From: Antilocapra americana
Lineage: Eukaryota > Chordata > Mammalia > Artiodactyla > Antilocapridae
Reading direction: 5' to 3'
DNA length: 64,000 nucleotides
Assembly: GCA_007570785.1 (NCBI GenBank)
Contig: ML660213.1
Span: forward strand, 151,183 to 215,182
A model generated the notes under the pieces. It made no database searches. It was not told the DNA's origin and worked only from the letters and a program-made list of their open reading frames with translations. Positions 35,021-45,914 of the stretch are shown here, piece after piece (the stretch's first letter is position 1; every line of letters begins with the position of its first letter). A program made the position numbers and the translations under genes.

Positions 35021-35845
35021 TAATGTCCTAATTCCTTCTACACGGCATGTCTAAATACATGAAAATACAATATCTAGGTCCATATCAATAAATTGAGGCT
35101 GTAGAATCAACCCTTCTAGACAGATATAATTTATTAAGTTCTACTGAGCAAATTAGAAAATTATAATAAGAAAGTTCTTTTTTTTCCCTTTTGTCACTGT
35201 AGAATTCCATTAGCTCTTTGGAGGAAAGACTTCTTTAGAGCTAGTTTTGTTTTGTATTTATAGGATACCTCTGGATCAATTAAATCAATTAAATCTTGCC
35301 ATACATGAATAATTTCATCCCCTTAGGTAATCAGAACATTTCTTCTGCCTCACAATTAACTATAATAGTAAAGGTAACTTTTATTTTCCTTAAATCCACT
35401 AAATTGAGCTCCAAAGTGTTCACATTTTCCTATTAATGGCAAGATGACTGAATAAGAATGGAAATCATTCAGTTTAATATACCAGTTAACAGTATTTTTC
35501 TAAATGTTTGTATATCTGGTAAAATATCATAGGGTCCTCATTTTTATATTTTAATCTCCCATATAAGAACCATTTTTATTAAAAAGATTCTCAATTTCAT
35601 GAAACTGGTTCTAAGTTTTCTTTCATTTTATAAACATTTACTAATGACCATTCTTTTTTTATCTACATATTCAGAAAAGACTATTGAGTGTTTCCACACA
35701 TGTGTATACACACATACACACACCTACTCACACAAATACATGATTGTGCATACCTTCCATTTCTTAAGACCATATAAGTACTTTTACAAGGTAATTGAAT
35801 CCTTAACTTATAAGTTCCTAAACTAAAAACTGAAAATAAATAATA
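35021..35845. other. Unique AT-rich stretch
   Basis: No gene. An ACAC-rich microsatellite-like run lies at 35695-35735. Confidence 0.6.
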
Positions 35846-35849
35846 ATAT

Positions 35850-36075
35850 AGGGGCTTCCTAGGTGGCTAGGCAGGTAAAGAATCTGCCTGTAATACAGGA
35901 GATGCTGAAAATGTGGATTTGATCCTTGGGTTGGGAAGATCCCCTAGAGAAGGAAATAGCAACCCACGCCAATATTCTTGTTTGGAAAATTCTGTGGACA
36001 AAGTAACCTGACAAGTACAGTCCATAGAGTTGCAAAGAGTTGGACATGACTAAAGCGACTGAGCACACACGCATA
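35850..36075 (+). mobile_element. Bov-tA SINE
   Basis: GGGGCTTCCTAGGTGGCTAG, AAAGAATCTGCCTGTAATAC, GGGAAGATCCCCTAGAGAAG and AAAGAGTTGGACATGACTAA. A near-identical direct repeat (AAACTGAAAATAAA) lies on both sides, but its fit to the exact ends is imperfect. Confidence 0.9.
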
Positions 36076-36079
36076 TACA

Positions 36080-37410
36080 AACTACAAACTGAAAATAAAA
36101 ACATATAATTAAACTAAAAAGATAAACTATATTGATAAAAGCCCTTCTAGAAAATATTAAAAGGAAGAAAATATGTGTTTTCAGTACTTTAATGATAAAC
36201 ATATATTTTAATACTTTTAAGAATTTGTATTTCAATGCACCCTTTAGTATTTCTATAAAATGATTTTTGAGACAATTTGCAGCTTTCTAATTTTGCAGAG
36301 TCATTAAAATCTAACATGACTTATTATATTGCCTTATAAATTAGAAACATTTGGGGGAGCAAAAGACATACATCCAAGAGGCTCTAAGAGAACTAGTACT
36401 AAATTGCTGTTCTTCATGATTCTTTTTATCTATGTATCAGTTTTGCTATTTTTCTGTATTGGAAGTTACTAACTTCTAATGCCAAATATGTTTAATTCCA
36501 TATTAATTCTATTTTCTACTTCTATGTGTAATTTCACAGCATACACATATATTTAAAGTACCTAAACACCTAACAAATGAGGCAGCATCTGGTGATCAAA
36601 AAAACAAAATTGCTTCACTACTCTTAAAGAATCCAATCTATAAGTGAAGGTTATATACACATACAATTATATTCCTCTGATTAATGCATGTGTAGCAAAA
36701 ACACAGGGGAGAGAGAGCCATTCTTCCAAACCAAATTAGAAATACATCATAAAAGAGTTAATGCATAACTGTCAAAGTTAAAGATACATGTATAAAATAG
36801 CTCCTGATTTTTTAAAATAACCTATTATAGGTATTTTCTGTATTTTTACAAAGCAACAAGTAAAATTACCATGGCTTAGTGGATCTTTTTGATAGCTTTA
36901 TTTTCTGAGACATAGACCTTTCTCACATGCCTGAATTAAAGATTAATAGAATATGATTACAAATAAAGTGTGTGCTTATTTACTATTTATCTACCTGTCT
37001 ACCTACATTACACCTTCATATATGATTAAGAAGAGGACTGGCATTTTTATTTGTTTCTAAACATAATAAGGACATGTTTATAACTACTCTGTCCACATTG
37101 ATTACTCCCTCTCCTCCAGAAATCATTCTTGTTTTTTTTGTGTGTGTGTGTGTGATAAATACTGGTTGCTGTGCTCACAAATTGTATGACTAGAATGGTG
37201 TATTCTGCACTTGTCACATATAAAAAAATGCCAGTGTATCCATTACTGTGTATAGAAATGCACATGAGAATATGGGATGTATTTCCAATAGCTGAAGAGT
37301 GACCGCAAAAATGTACAGTGAGTTATTTGGAATTTTGTCCCAGTGACCATCAAAAAGTTATACCATGACTAACAATTCTGTTTGCATATTTATTGTAATA
37401 ACTCCCACTT
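36080..37410. other. Unique AT-rich stretch
   Basis: No gene. A short (TG)n run is at 37140-37154. Confidence 0.6.
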
Positions 37411-37414
37411 GCAT

Positions 37415-37600
37415 AGAGTTATATAGTTCTTCAAGGCATTTTTATCTATATCAGCATCTTTGGTCCTGAAACGACCATTGAGATAGAACAGACTGGTGAT
37501 TATTATCATTTTTTAAAGAAGGGGAAGCAGAAGTTCAGAGAGTTTAAATGATTTTCTGATAGTCACAGAGTGCTCTTAAAAAGAAGGGTCGCAGTAGATG
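37415..37600 (-). mobile_element. MIR-type SINE, reversed
   Basis: GATTATTATCATTTTTTAAA, GAAGGGGAAGCAGAAGTTCA and GAGAGTTTAAATGATTTTCT with GATAGTCACAGAG match the reversed MIR core (ATTATTATCCCCATTTTACA, then CTCAGAGAGGTTAAGTGACT). Confidence 0.6.
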
Positions 37601-38970
37601 CACTTTTTTTGTATAGGAAATGTTCAAGGGCAGCAATCTGTCTGGAATTTAATTTGATGTATAAACAAAATGCTAATGCTTTATTCTAATGAGTATTTAT
37701 GTGAGCAAATTTGAGACTCAAAATAGGAAAATTTGTATATTCTTTTCTTGAATATGAGTATTATGTAAAATAGTCATCAAAATGACAGTGTGATTTTTCA
37801 TAATTTAATCAAATGTGATTACTTTAAAGGTCTTTCAGTATATAATCCTCTTTTCAAATATCTTAGTTTATGTTAGAAATATAATAATATGGGACTTGTC
37901 ACATAGATGAATGTGTACATATAAATTTTCTTGAAAAATATACATTTATACAATTTTTCCTCTTTCAGCTGGTCTTTCAATCAATAAAATTGAATTGTGA
38001 GAAAACAAGATCTTTCATGGCCCCCAAAGTGTTGTCCCAACAGTCGTGGCTTATGGACAAGAACTTTAATTCCTGTGAACCTCAAGTTCCTCAATACTTA
38101 AACTGAATTTTGTTGTTTGGATTAGAACCTGTGTAACTTTTCCTAACACCGTTCCTTAGACATACAGCAGCCCAATACAAAGTATTAGTTAGTACTAGAA
38201 TGATTAAGATTAATTCAGTCTTCCTTTACAATAATTTGCTTTAGGTTCAGTTATAAGGGTGGGAGAAAATACTGTCCAATCCTAGAATATGTACGCTAAT
38301 GATTTCTTTCCAAAAACCTGTTAAAAAATTTGTGAGGATTTTTATTGTCTATGATTTCTCATCAGAAATACTTTGAAATGTATCTGCCTGCCTCAATAGA
38401 TGTGGAGTTTAAAATACACATCTCTTGGATGGAAGAGAATTCAGGATAAGATTGTATTCTAAGTGCAAGAGTCAATCACCATTTATGTTTAGTTAAGTAG
38501 TGCTTGCAGGACCAAAACGATGGTTCTTGAAGGGATGAGACAGTAACTGGAGCAAGGATGCTGATTCTAAATCATGAGTCATCTGAAGTCCATGACTCAT
38601 AGCTCACACTTCCCTCATAGGTAAATATAAGGCATTGAGGAGAATGATCAACAACCAGGATAGTCTTCTTTTGAAGAAAGCCAATGTAGAAGTGAGGAGA
38701 AAGAGGCAAGAGAGAGAGTAAGGGAGACATGGCAGGGAAAAAAAGGACAAAAGGGAGAAATAAAAAATAAGAAAAGTCACAGAGAATTATTGATTAAGTG
38801 GGTAAGTGAGGATAGGCGAAAACATCATTGATGAATTCATTTAACATCTTAAGTCTCTGTTTCCTCTTAAAAAGAGTGTTTTGGTTGCTTGGTTATTTTT
38901 ACTAGACTTTATAGTTTCTTCCAGAAAAAGCAACTCCAAGAGACTGGATGATAGTATTGATTTGAATAAA
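37601..38970. other. Unique stretch
   Basis: No recognised gene; a purine-rich patch is at 38690-38770. Confidence 0.6.
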
Positions 38971-38971
38971 C

Positions 38972-39715
38972 AGTCAGTCAATTCAGCTGCTCAGTCATGT
39001 CCAACTCTTTGTGACCCCATAGACTGCAGCACGCCAGGCCTCCTTGTCCATCACCAACTCCCAGAGCTTGCTCAAACTCACATCCATCTAGCTGGTAATG
39101 CCATCCAACCATCTCATTCTCTGTCATCCCTTTCTCCTCCTGCCTTCAATCTTTCCTAGCATCTAGGTCTGTTCTAATGAGTCAGTTCTTCACAACAGGT
39201 GGCCAAAGTATTGGAATTTCAGCTTCAGAATCAGTCCTTCGAATGAATATTCAGGACTGATCTCCTTTAGGATGGACTGGTGTAATCTCCTTGCAGTCCA
39301 AGGGACTCTCAAGAGTTTTCTCCAACACCACGGTTCAAAAGAATCAATTCTTTGGCATTCTCTTTACAGTCCAACTCTCACATCTGTACATGACTATTGG
39401 AAAAAACATAGCTTTGACTATATAGACCTTTGTCAGCAAAGTAATGTCTCTGCTTTTTTAATATGCTGTCTAGGTGAGTCATTGCTTTTCTTCCAAGGAG
39501 CAAGCATCTTTTAATTTCATGGCTGCAGTCACCATCTGCAGTGATATCAGAGCCCCCCAAAATAAAAGTCTCTCAGTTTCCATTGTTTCCCCATCTATTT
39601 GCCATGAAGTCATGGGGCCGGATGCCATGATCTTAGTTTTTTGAATATTGAGTTTTTAAGCCAACTTTTTTACTCTTCTGTTTCACTTTCATCAAGAGGC
39701 TCTATAGTCATTAGA
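38972..39715 (-). mobile_element. BovB LINE 3' fragment, reversed
   Basis: The 3' end at the left (AGCTGCTCAGTCATGTCCAA) continues through CTCCCAGAGCTTGCTCAAAC, GGTGGCCAAAGTATTGGAAT and GAAGTCATGGGGCCGGATGC, ending in CATCAAGAGGCTCTATAGTC. It covers the 3'UTR and the extreme C-terminus. Frames 38881-39159, 39272-39514 and 39378-39560 are BovB-derived. Truncated and inactive. Confidence 0.94.
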
Positions 39716-39719
39716 AAAA

Positions 39720-41044
39720 AAAATCTCTTTTGCTCTATCAAAATTTTAGGAGTGTTCCTCATGGAAACATAAATAAGCTTCTGTGCCAATCAAAATATGA
39801 AAGGCAAGAGTGTACAATGCTTGCCTGAGGTAAAGTTCTATTTGCCTCAAGGCACTTCCGATAGGTACAGATGGGAAAAAGATACTGACAACCTCCCCCA
39901 AACATCCCATTTATGAGTATGCGACAGTGGACACGCCAGCCTCCTTACAGCACAGCCGAGCTGTGTAGGTTGTGAGTTATGAGATACCAGATTCTTTAAG
40001 CACAAAATCAATCTCTTCAATAACCTCATTACCCCCATGGGTCCAACACTCTGCCCAATGTTCCAGTTTCAGAAACTGCTTTGAGTTATGACAGCCTTCA
40101 GAAAAGTCTTTGTTAAATCAAAGTATATGACTTGAGAGATTTAACAACCCAGAGTCTTATCAGTTAGAATTAGATAATTAGCTGTCAAAAAGAGCCCCTG
40201 GAGAGAGAAACAGAGGTTAAGTATATTTAATTGAGCAGAAGAAAGGATAGAGTAGGCAAGATTTTCCTCTAGCACAGCCATGAGAACATGCAATAAGACT
40301 GCAGAGAAAGCAGAGGCCATAGGATTTAGGATGGCTACTGAAGGGAAACCTAAAAGAAAGGAAAGCTAGCAGCAAATGGGCTAGATTTAGCTCAGAGGAA
40401 AGAAAAAGAATTAATGGAACCAGCCAACTGTCTGATTTCGCTCTTAGACTGCCGCAGCCTGGATGGAACTTATTCATTTCTACCCCCAATCGGATGGTGG
40501 AATATGAGAGTGTGGAGACCAGTGAGCAGTCCTAGATCAGCAGCAGTAACACAGCTCCAGAGAGGGGACAGCTTCCTGTGTAATTTCCAAGGATATTTCT
40601 ATTGCAGATCCTCAGGGAAAAAAAAACAACAAAAATTTCTGAGTGTTATTGAAAATGTTTTTCTCATATGTCCTCTCAAACTTTAAAAGAATGACTTATA
40701 TTTCTTCTGAAAACAGGGTAATTCCAATTTCTAGATATATTTTCCTACTTCTCTCACTAATTACGGCTAAAGCCTGTGGATTTCTTATAGTAAACAGATG
40801 TGAAAAGGAATCTGAGAGGTGGAGAGAAGAAGCCAAGTTAGCAAGAGATCTCAGCACCTGAAGAATGGGCTGGGGCTGAGTTTCTTAGGTGCTGTATCTA
40901 TCTTGTATATCCAGACTGGGAACAGGAGAAGTTGGACACCTGGAAATGCTAATAGGTACAGACAAAAAAAGACCCCAATAAAGTCTGGTCTCTGGTCAAA
41001 AATCCAGGAAAGAAATAATCAGGACAATAACTTTTAGACAATAA
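39720..41044. other. Unique, relatively GC-richer stretch
   Basis: No known repeat recognised from 39840 to 41044. The 90-codon frame at 40414-40686 and the 72-codon frames at 40643-40861 and 40819-41037 show no domain I recognise. Its right part may be the 5' region of the old L1 that follows. Confidence 0.4.
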
Positions 41045-41645
41045 CCAGTCTAAACAAATACACAAAACAAACAAATTCTGTGGCTAGTTCCCAGCTCTGC
41101 CAACATAGTTGAGTGGAGAGCTTAGACTTCCTCCCTTGCCTGCCTGTTGAGATGCTGCATCACACCTCTGAAGGCAAGGTGAGGAGCCCAGACTTTCTTG
41201 ACAGGAACAAGTCATGCCCTTCCTCCAGCAGTGTCACAGGGGAGCCTGGATGTCCCCATCCACCTAGCAGTAAACAGAGGACATCCCCTCCACCCACAAG
41301 AATGCTGCAAAGGCCTCCTGAAACACAAGGTTTGCACATGATCTTGAGTCTTTATACCACACTACTCAAAATGCCCATGTTCCAGTGGAAAATCACTTAT
41401 ACCAGGCATCAGGGAGCACTCAAACAATGTGAAAGACAATCAACAGATGCAAACATGGAGAGGATGCAAATGTTAGAATAATGCGACGATTTTAAAACAC
41501 TCATCATAAAATGTAACAGTTATGAAACTCTTGAAACAAATGAAAATAAATTTAAAAAAAGGCAAAGATAAAGAGATAAAGAAGTACTCAAAGGAAATTG
41601 TGGACCAAAAGTACTGTAACTGGGAAAAAATGATGGACGTTAAAA
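41045..41645 (+). mobile_element. Old L1 5'UTR/ORF1-proximal fragment
   Basis: AAATCACTTATACCAGGCAT, GAAAGACAATCAACAGATGC, GATTTTAAAACACTCATCAT and AGATAAAGAAGTACTCAAAG follow the 5' region of old mammalian L1. The left limit is uncertain. The 122-codon frame at 41113-41481 lies largely inside and is probably not a gene. Confidence 0.5.
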
Positions 41646-41649
41646 GCAT

Positions 41650-42221
41650 TGTTAAGAATCTCTGCACTTAGTACTGTCATCTGTCTTTAGTTTTGTGATT
41701 CTGTTTTATTATTATTATATGAGGATTAAAATTTGGGAAGAAAATATTTGCCGTCTCTCTTCTTGCCTTTCTCTGTCTCTATTTCTTGTTAAAATCACTT
41801 CACCTGAAAGTGGTTTCACATTATTTCTTTACTCAAATATTCTTAGGGAAAGACGAACTATATTCCTGATAATGTGCTTATTTATTTGTTACTAACATCA
41901 TAAATTTATATTGTTAAATAAGAAAATAAATTTAATATTACATTATCTATTCTAAATCATAAATTATTTTGCTATAAGAATAGGATATGGATTTCTAGCT
42001 ACAATGGATTTTATAACTTACTCTTTTGCTCTGATTGGGGGAAAATAATGCAAATTACTTTCTCAAATATTATTTAATTTATTTAATCAAAATGTATCTT
42101 TAAAAATTTGTGACAACTGTTGTTTGATCTCTGACTTCTGAATCTCTCAAAAACAAATAATTAGAAGCTGCTAGTTTTATTGCTGTTCAAAGAATAATAA
42201 ACTGTTGCTATACAAAGATAT
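41650..42221. other. Unique AT-rich stretch
   Basis: No recognised gene or repeat. Confidence 0.6.
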
Positions 42222-42621
42222 TTATTTATGCTTCATTGAATATATTAAAGCTTTTAACTGTGTGGATCACAACAAACTGGGAAATTCTTAAAGAGATGGG
42301 ATTACCATACCATCTTATTTGCTTCCTGCAAAATCTGTATGCAAGTCAAGAAGCGACAATTAGAACCGGACATGGGAAAACAGACTGGTTCCAAACTGGG
42401 AAAGGAGTATGTCAAGGCTGCATATTGACATCCTGCTTATTTAATTTATATTCAGAGTACATCATGTGAAATGCTGGAATCAAGTTTGCTGGGAGAAATA
42501 GCAATAACCTGAAATATGTGTATGACACCATCCTTATGGCAGAAAGTAAAGAGGAACTAAAGAGCCTCTTGATGAAAGTGGAAGAGGAGAGTGAAAAAGC
42601 TGACTTAAAACTCAACATTCA
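42222..42621 (+). mobile_element. BovB LINE, part 1 (reverse-transcriptase region)
   Basis: Starts at GCTTCATTGAATATATTAAA (the family's FIDYAKAF region) and runs to the L1 insertion site. Frame 42236-42469 has GHGKTDWFQTGKGVCQGCIL. The catalytic YADD reads Y-V-Y-D here (TATGTGTATGAC at about 42515), so the first catalytic aspartate is lost. It resumes at 43433. Confidence 0.93.
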
Positions 42622-43432
42622 TAGATGCGTGGATTTATCTACAATGAGGTACCACTTTACACCAGTCAGAATGGCTGCCATCCAAAAGTCTACAAGCAAT
42701 AAATGCTGGAGAGGATGTGGAGAAAAGGGAACCCTCTTACACTGTTGGTGGGAATGCAAACTAGTACAGCCACTATGGAAAACAGTGTGGAGGTTCCTTA
42801 AAAAGCTGCAAATAGACCTGCCATATGACCCGGCAATCCCACTGCTGGGCATATACACCGAGGAAACCAGAATTGAAAGAGCCACGTGCACCCCAATGTT
42901 CATCGCTGCATTGTTTACAATAGCCAGGACATGGAAGCAACCTAGATGCCCATCAACTGACGAATGGATAAGAAAGCTGTGGTATATATACACAATGGAA
43001 TATTACTCAGCATTAAAAAAAAATTCATTTGAAGCAATTCTACTCAGATGGACGAAACTGGAGCCCATTATCCAGAGTGAAGTAAGCCAGAAGCAAAAAC
43101 AACAATACAGTATATTAACACATATATATGGAATTTAGAAAGACAGTAATGAGAACCCAACATGGGAGACAACAAAAGGAACGCAGATGTATAGAATAGA
43201 CTTGTGGACTTTGTGGATGAGGGTAAGGGTGGGATGAGATGGGAGAAGGGCATTGAAGCATGTTAATTGTCATGTGTCTAATCAATCGCCAGCCCAGGAT
43301 TGATGCTCGGGACTGGTGCAGCGAGATTTCCCAGGGGGGAGGGAGGAGGGAGGGGGGACCCGGAGGGGAAGCATATGTAAACCCATGGTGATATCATGAC
43401 AATGTATGGCAAAAACAATAATAATAAAAAAA
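42622..43432 (+). mobile_element. Young L1 insertion with 5' inverted filler
   Basis: L1 sequence from ACAATGAGGTACCAC (42641) to poly(A) lies inside BovB. Perfect 15-bp AAAACTCAACATTCA repeats mark the target (42607-42621 and 43433-43447). A 19-bp filler (42622-42640) precedes it and resembles inverted upstream ORF2 sequence. The ORF2 C-terminus is uninterrupted to its TAG at about 43136-43138, with [11 protein letters not shown] and [10 protein letters not shown]. The 3'UTR has a G-rich tract at 43334-43376. Confidence 0.95.
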
Positions 43433-44082
43433 AAAACTCAACATTCAAAAAACAAAGATCATGGCATCTGGTCTGATCACTTCATGGCAAATAGTTGGGG
43501 ACAAAAAGGAAATGGTGATAGACTTAATTTTCTTGAGCTCCAAAATCATTGCAAATGGTGACTGCATCCATGAAATTAAAAGATGCTTGCACCTTGGAAT
43601 AAAAGCTATAACCAACCTAGGCAGCATATTAAAAAGCAGGGACATTATTTTGCCAACAAATGTCCATGTAGTCAAAGCTGTGGTTTTTCCAGTAGTCATG
43701 TAGAGATGTAAGAGTTGGACTATAAAGAAGGCTGAGCACCTTCTTTATATTGGAGAAGGCTCTTGAGAGTCCCTTGGACTGCAAGGAGATCAAACAAGTC
43801 AATCTTAAAGGAAAACAATCCTGAATAGTCACTGGAGGGACTGATGCTGAAGCTGAAGCTCCAATACTTTGGCCACCTGATGCAAAGGGCCGACTCAATG
43901 GAAAAGACCCTGATGCTGGGAAAGATAGAATGCAGGAAGATAAGAGGATGACAGAAGATGAGGTGGTTGGATGCCATCATCAACCCACTGGACTTGAGTT
44001 TGAGCAAGTTCCGGGAGATGGTGCAGGACAGGGAATCCTGGTAGGCTTCAGTCCATGGGGTCACAAAGAGCCTGACTGAGAT
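43433..44082 (+). mobile_element. BovB LINE, part 2
   Basis: Continues BovB after the L1: CAAAGATCATGGCATCTGGT, CTCCAAAATCATTGCAAATG, TGGCCACCTGATGCAAAGGG and TTTGAGCAAGTTCCGGGAG. It is cut again by an L1 at about 44083. Frame 43461-43703 corresponds to the C-terminal part of BovB ORF2. Confidence 0.93.
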
Positions 44083-44199
44083 TGCCCAGGGGGAGGGAGT
44101 CGGGAGGGAGGAGGGAGGGGGTTCTGGAGGGGGAGCATATGTAAACCCATGGCGATTTCATGTCATTGTATGGCAAAACCAATAAAAAAAAAAAAAAAA
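44083..44199 (+). mobile_element. Very short L1 3'UTR insertion in BovB tail
   Basis: CCCAGGGGGAGGGAGTCGGG, GGGAGCATATGTAAACCC, then TGTATGGCAAAACCAAT and a 17-A tail. Only about 117 bp of L1 3'UTR was copied. GACTGAG before and GAATGAG after may be the TSD with one mismatch. Confidence 0.88.
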
Positions 44200-44232
44200 A
44201 GAATGAGTGACTGAACAACAACAGCAACGTAC
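44200..44232 (+). mobile_element. BovB LINE, part 3 (3' tail)
   Basis: GAGTGACTGAACAACAACAG is the BovB 3' end, displaced from part 2 by the short L1. Confidence 0.8.
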
Positions 44233-44933
44233 CAGTATTTTCAAAGCAAGTTTGAAGAATATTCATAGAAAAAAATTAAGTCTCTTAATTTCCCTCATTT
44301 ATTAACCTTTGAAAATTGCACAACTCATTTAGTATGAGTCATTTGGTGGAGATGTGTACATAATTACAGAATCTGAACCACAGTTGTGGAATACAGGAAG
44401 ACTTCTCAGAAGAACCAGCAACTAAAGTACATATAGAGCTGTTAAAAAGTTACTATGATGGTCTGAGTTTTGTAAGCTTTTTTGAAAACAAACTATACTT
44501 TAAAATAATATTATATATATATATATATATATAAAATTTAGTTTATTTTTATAAAATCTTACAAAAATCAAACTTTATTATAAAAACAAACTATATTACA
44601 GATATACAAAAAACAGGATTATTTATATAAAATGATATTTTAATGTATGGTTTGTTCTCACAAAATCTTACAAAAACTCAACCAGATCAGGTTATAGCAA
44701 CTTTTTTTATATCTATGTTTTCTCATTCAAACATGCTTCATTTAACTCTAACCATGTCATTTGGTCTATATGAGTAATTATTCTTTATAAGGTCTGTATC
44801 ATATTTTGGAATGAATACACTACAATATTTTCAATTGTTTCTCTGTACATGTGTATTCTTATTTCTCTTCATTTTTTGTACAAATATGGACACTCCCTAC
44901 AATAAAATCTTTACAGATGTACATAGGTGTGAT
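44233..44933. other. Unique AT-rich stretch
   Basis: No gene; contains the duplication above and nothing else recognised. Confidence 0.55.
44485..44680. repeat. Diverged tandem duplication of about 100 bp with (AT)n
   Basis: AAAACAAACTATA begins both units (44485 and 44583), and AAAATCTTACAAAAA occurs near both ends (44553 and 44662). The first unit has an (AT)n run at 44511-44533. Confidence 0.6.
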
Positions 44934-45171
44934 TGTCTGCTAAGGCTACCATAACAAAATACATACACTGTGTGATTTAAACAGTAGACATTTATTTCTC
45001 AGAGTTCTACAGGTTAAAGTCCAAGATCAAGGTGTTTGAGTGTTTGGTTTCTCCTGAGGCCTCTCTCCCTGGTTTGCAGATGGCTGCCTTCTTGCTGTCC
45101 TTCCATGGTCCTTTTTGGCCCTTCCTCTGGGTGGAAATTCCTTTGTCTCTTCTTTTTCTATAATGAAAAAT
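44934..45171 (-). mobile_element. MaLR-type LTR, reversed, part 1
   Basis: TGTCTGCTAAGGCTACCATA, AACAGTAGACATTTATTTCT, CCTGAGGCCTCTCTCCCTGG and GCAGATGGCTGCCTTCTTGC match a reversed MLT-like LTR. It continues after the SINE. Confidence 0.65.
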
Positions 45172-45383
45172 CAAATGTTAGTCACTCAGTTGTATCTGAC
45201 TCTTTGAGACCCCATGAACTGTAGCCCCCCAGGCTCCTCTGTGCATGGGATTCTCCAGGCAAGAACACTGGAGTGGATTGCCATCTGCTTCTCCAGGGGA
45301 TCTTTTCCAACCCAGGGATTGAACTCAGGTCTCCTGCATTGCAGGCAGATTCTTTACCATCTAAGCTACCAGGGAAGTACTTT
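45172..45383 (-). mobile_element. Bov-tA SINE, reversed, inserted in LTR
   Basis: GTTAGTCACTCAGTTGTATC, CTCCAGGCAAGAACACTGGA and GCAGGCAGATTCTTTACCAT. Frame 45182-45421 (minus) is the SINE. It splits the LTR, so it is younger. Confidence 0.92.
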
Positions 45384-45570
45384 CCTATAAAAACACTAGT
45401 TATATTGGAATAGTGGTTCACCTTTAGGACTTCTCTTAACCTTAACTACCCTATAATGTTAATTTATATCCAAGGTATCTCCAAATATAATCACATTCTA
45501 AGGTACTGGGAATAGAACTTCAACATGAATTTTGAAGAGACACAGTTCAGTTCACAGTGACAGGCCTTTT
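45384..45570 (-). mobile_element. MaLR-type LTR, reversed, part 2
   Basis: ATCTCCAAATATAATCACAT, TCTAAGGTACTGGGAATAG and CTTCAACATGAATTTTGAAG finish the LTR. Confidence 0.65.
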
Positions 45571-45914
45571 TCAATCAGCGCTTTAAGTTCTGTGGAGTAA
45601 GTTTCTGGGAGTAATATTTCTCCTTTACATGTAATATGTTATATTTAATTTTTTAATAGATGTTGCTTCCTAGTAAGGTGGTAATATTTCACTCTTCTGT
45701 CAGAAAGTTTTTCTTCATATTGCCATCAGATTATCATATCCAGATGGGATGATGCAGTTTATTAATTTAGTATCCATTGTCTTATTGAGGGTAAATTTGA
45801 GTTTATTTACATTTATTTATGGGATATTTGTGTTAAGTCACTGTAGATTCTGTTTATCACCCTTAGTCTAATTTTAATGGGACTGTAAACATTTGTATTT
45901 TTGTCAGTTTCATA

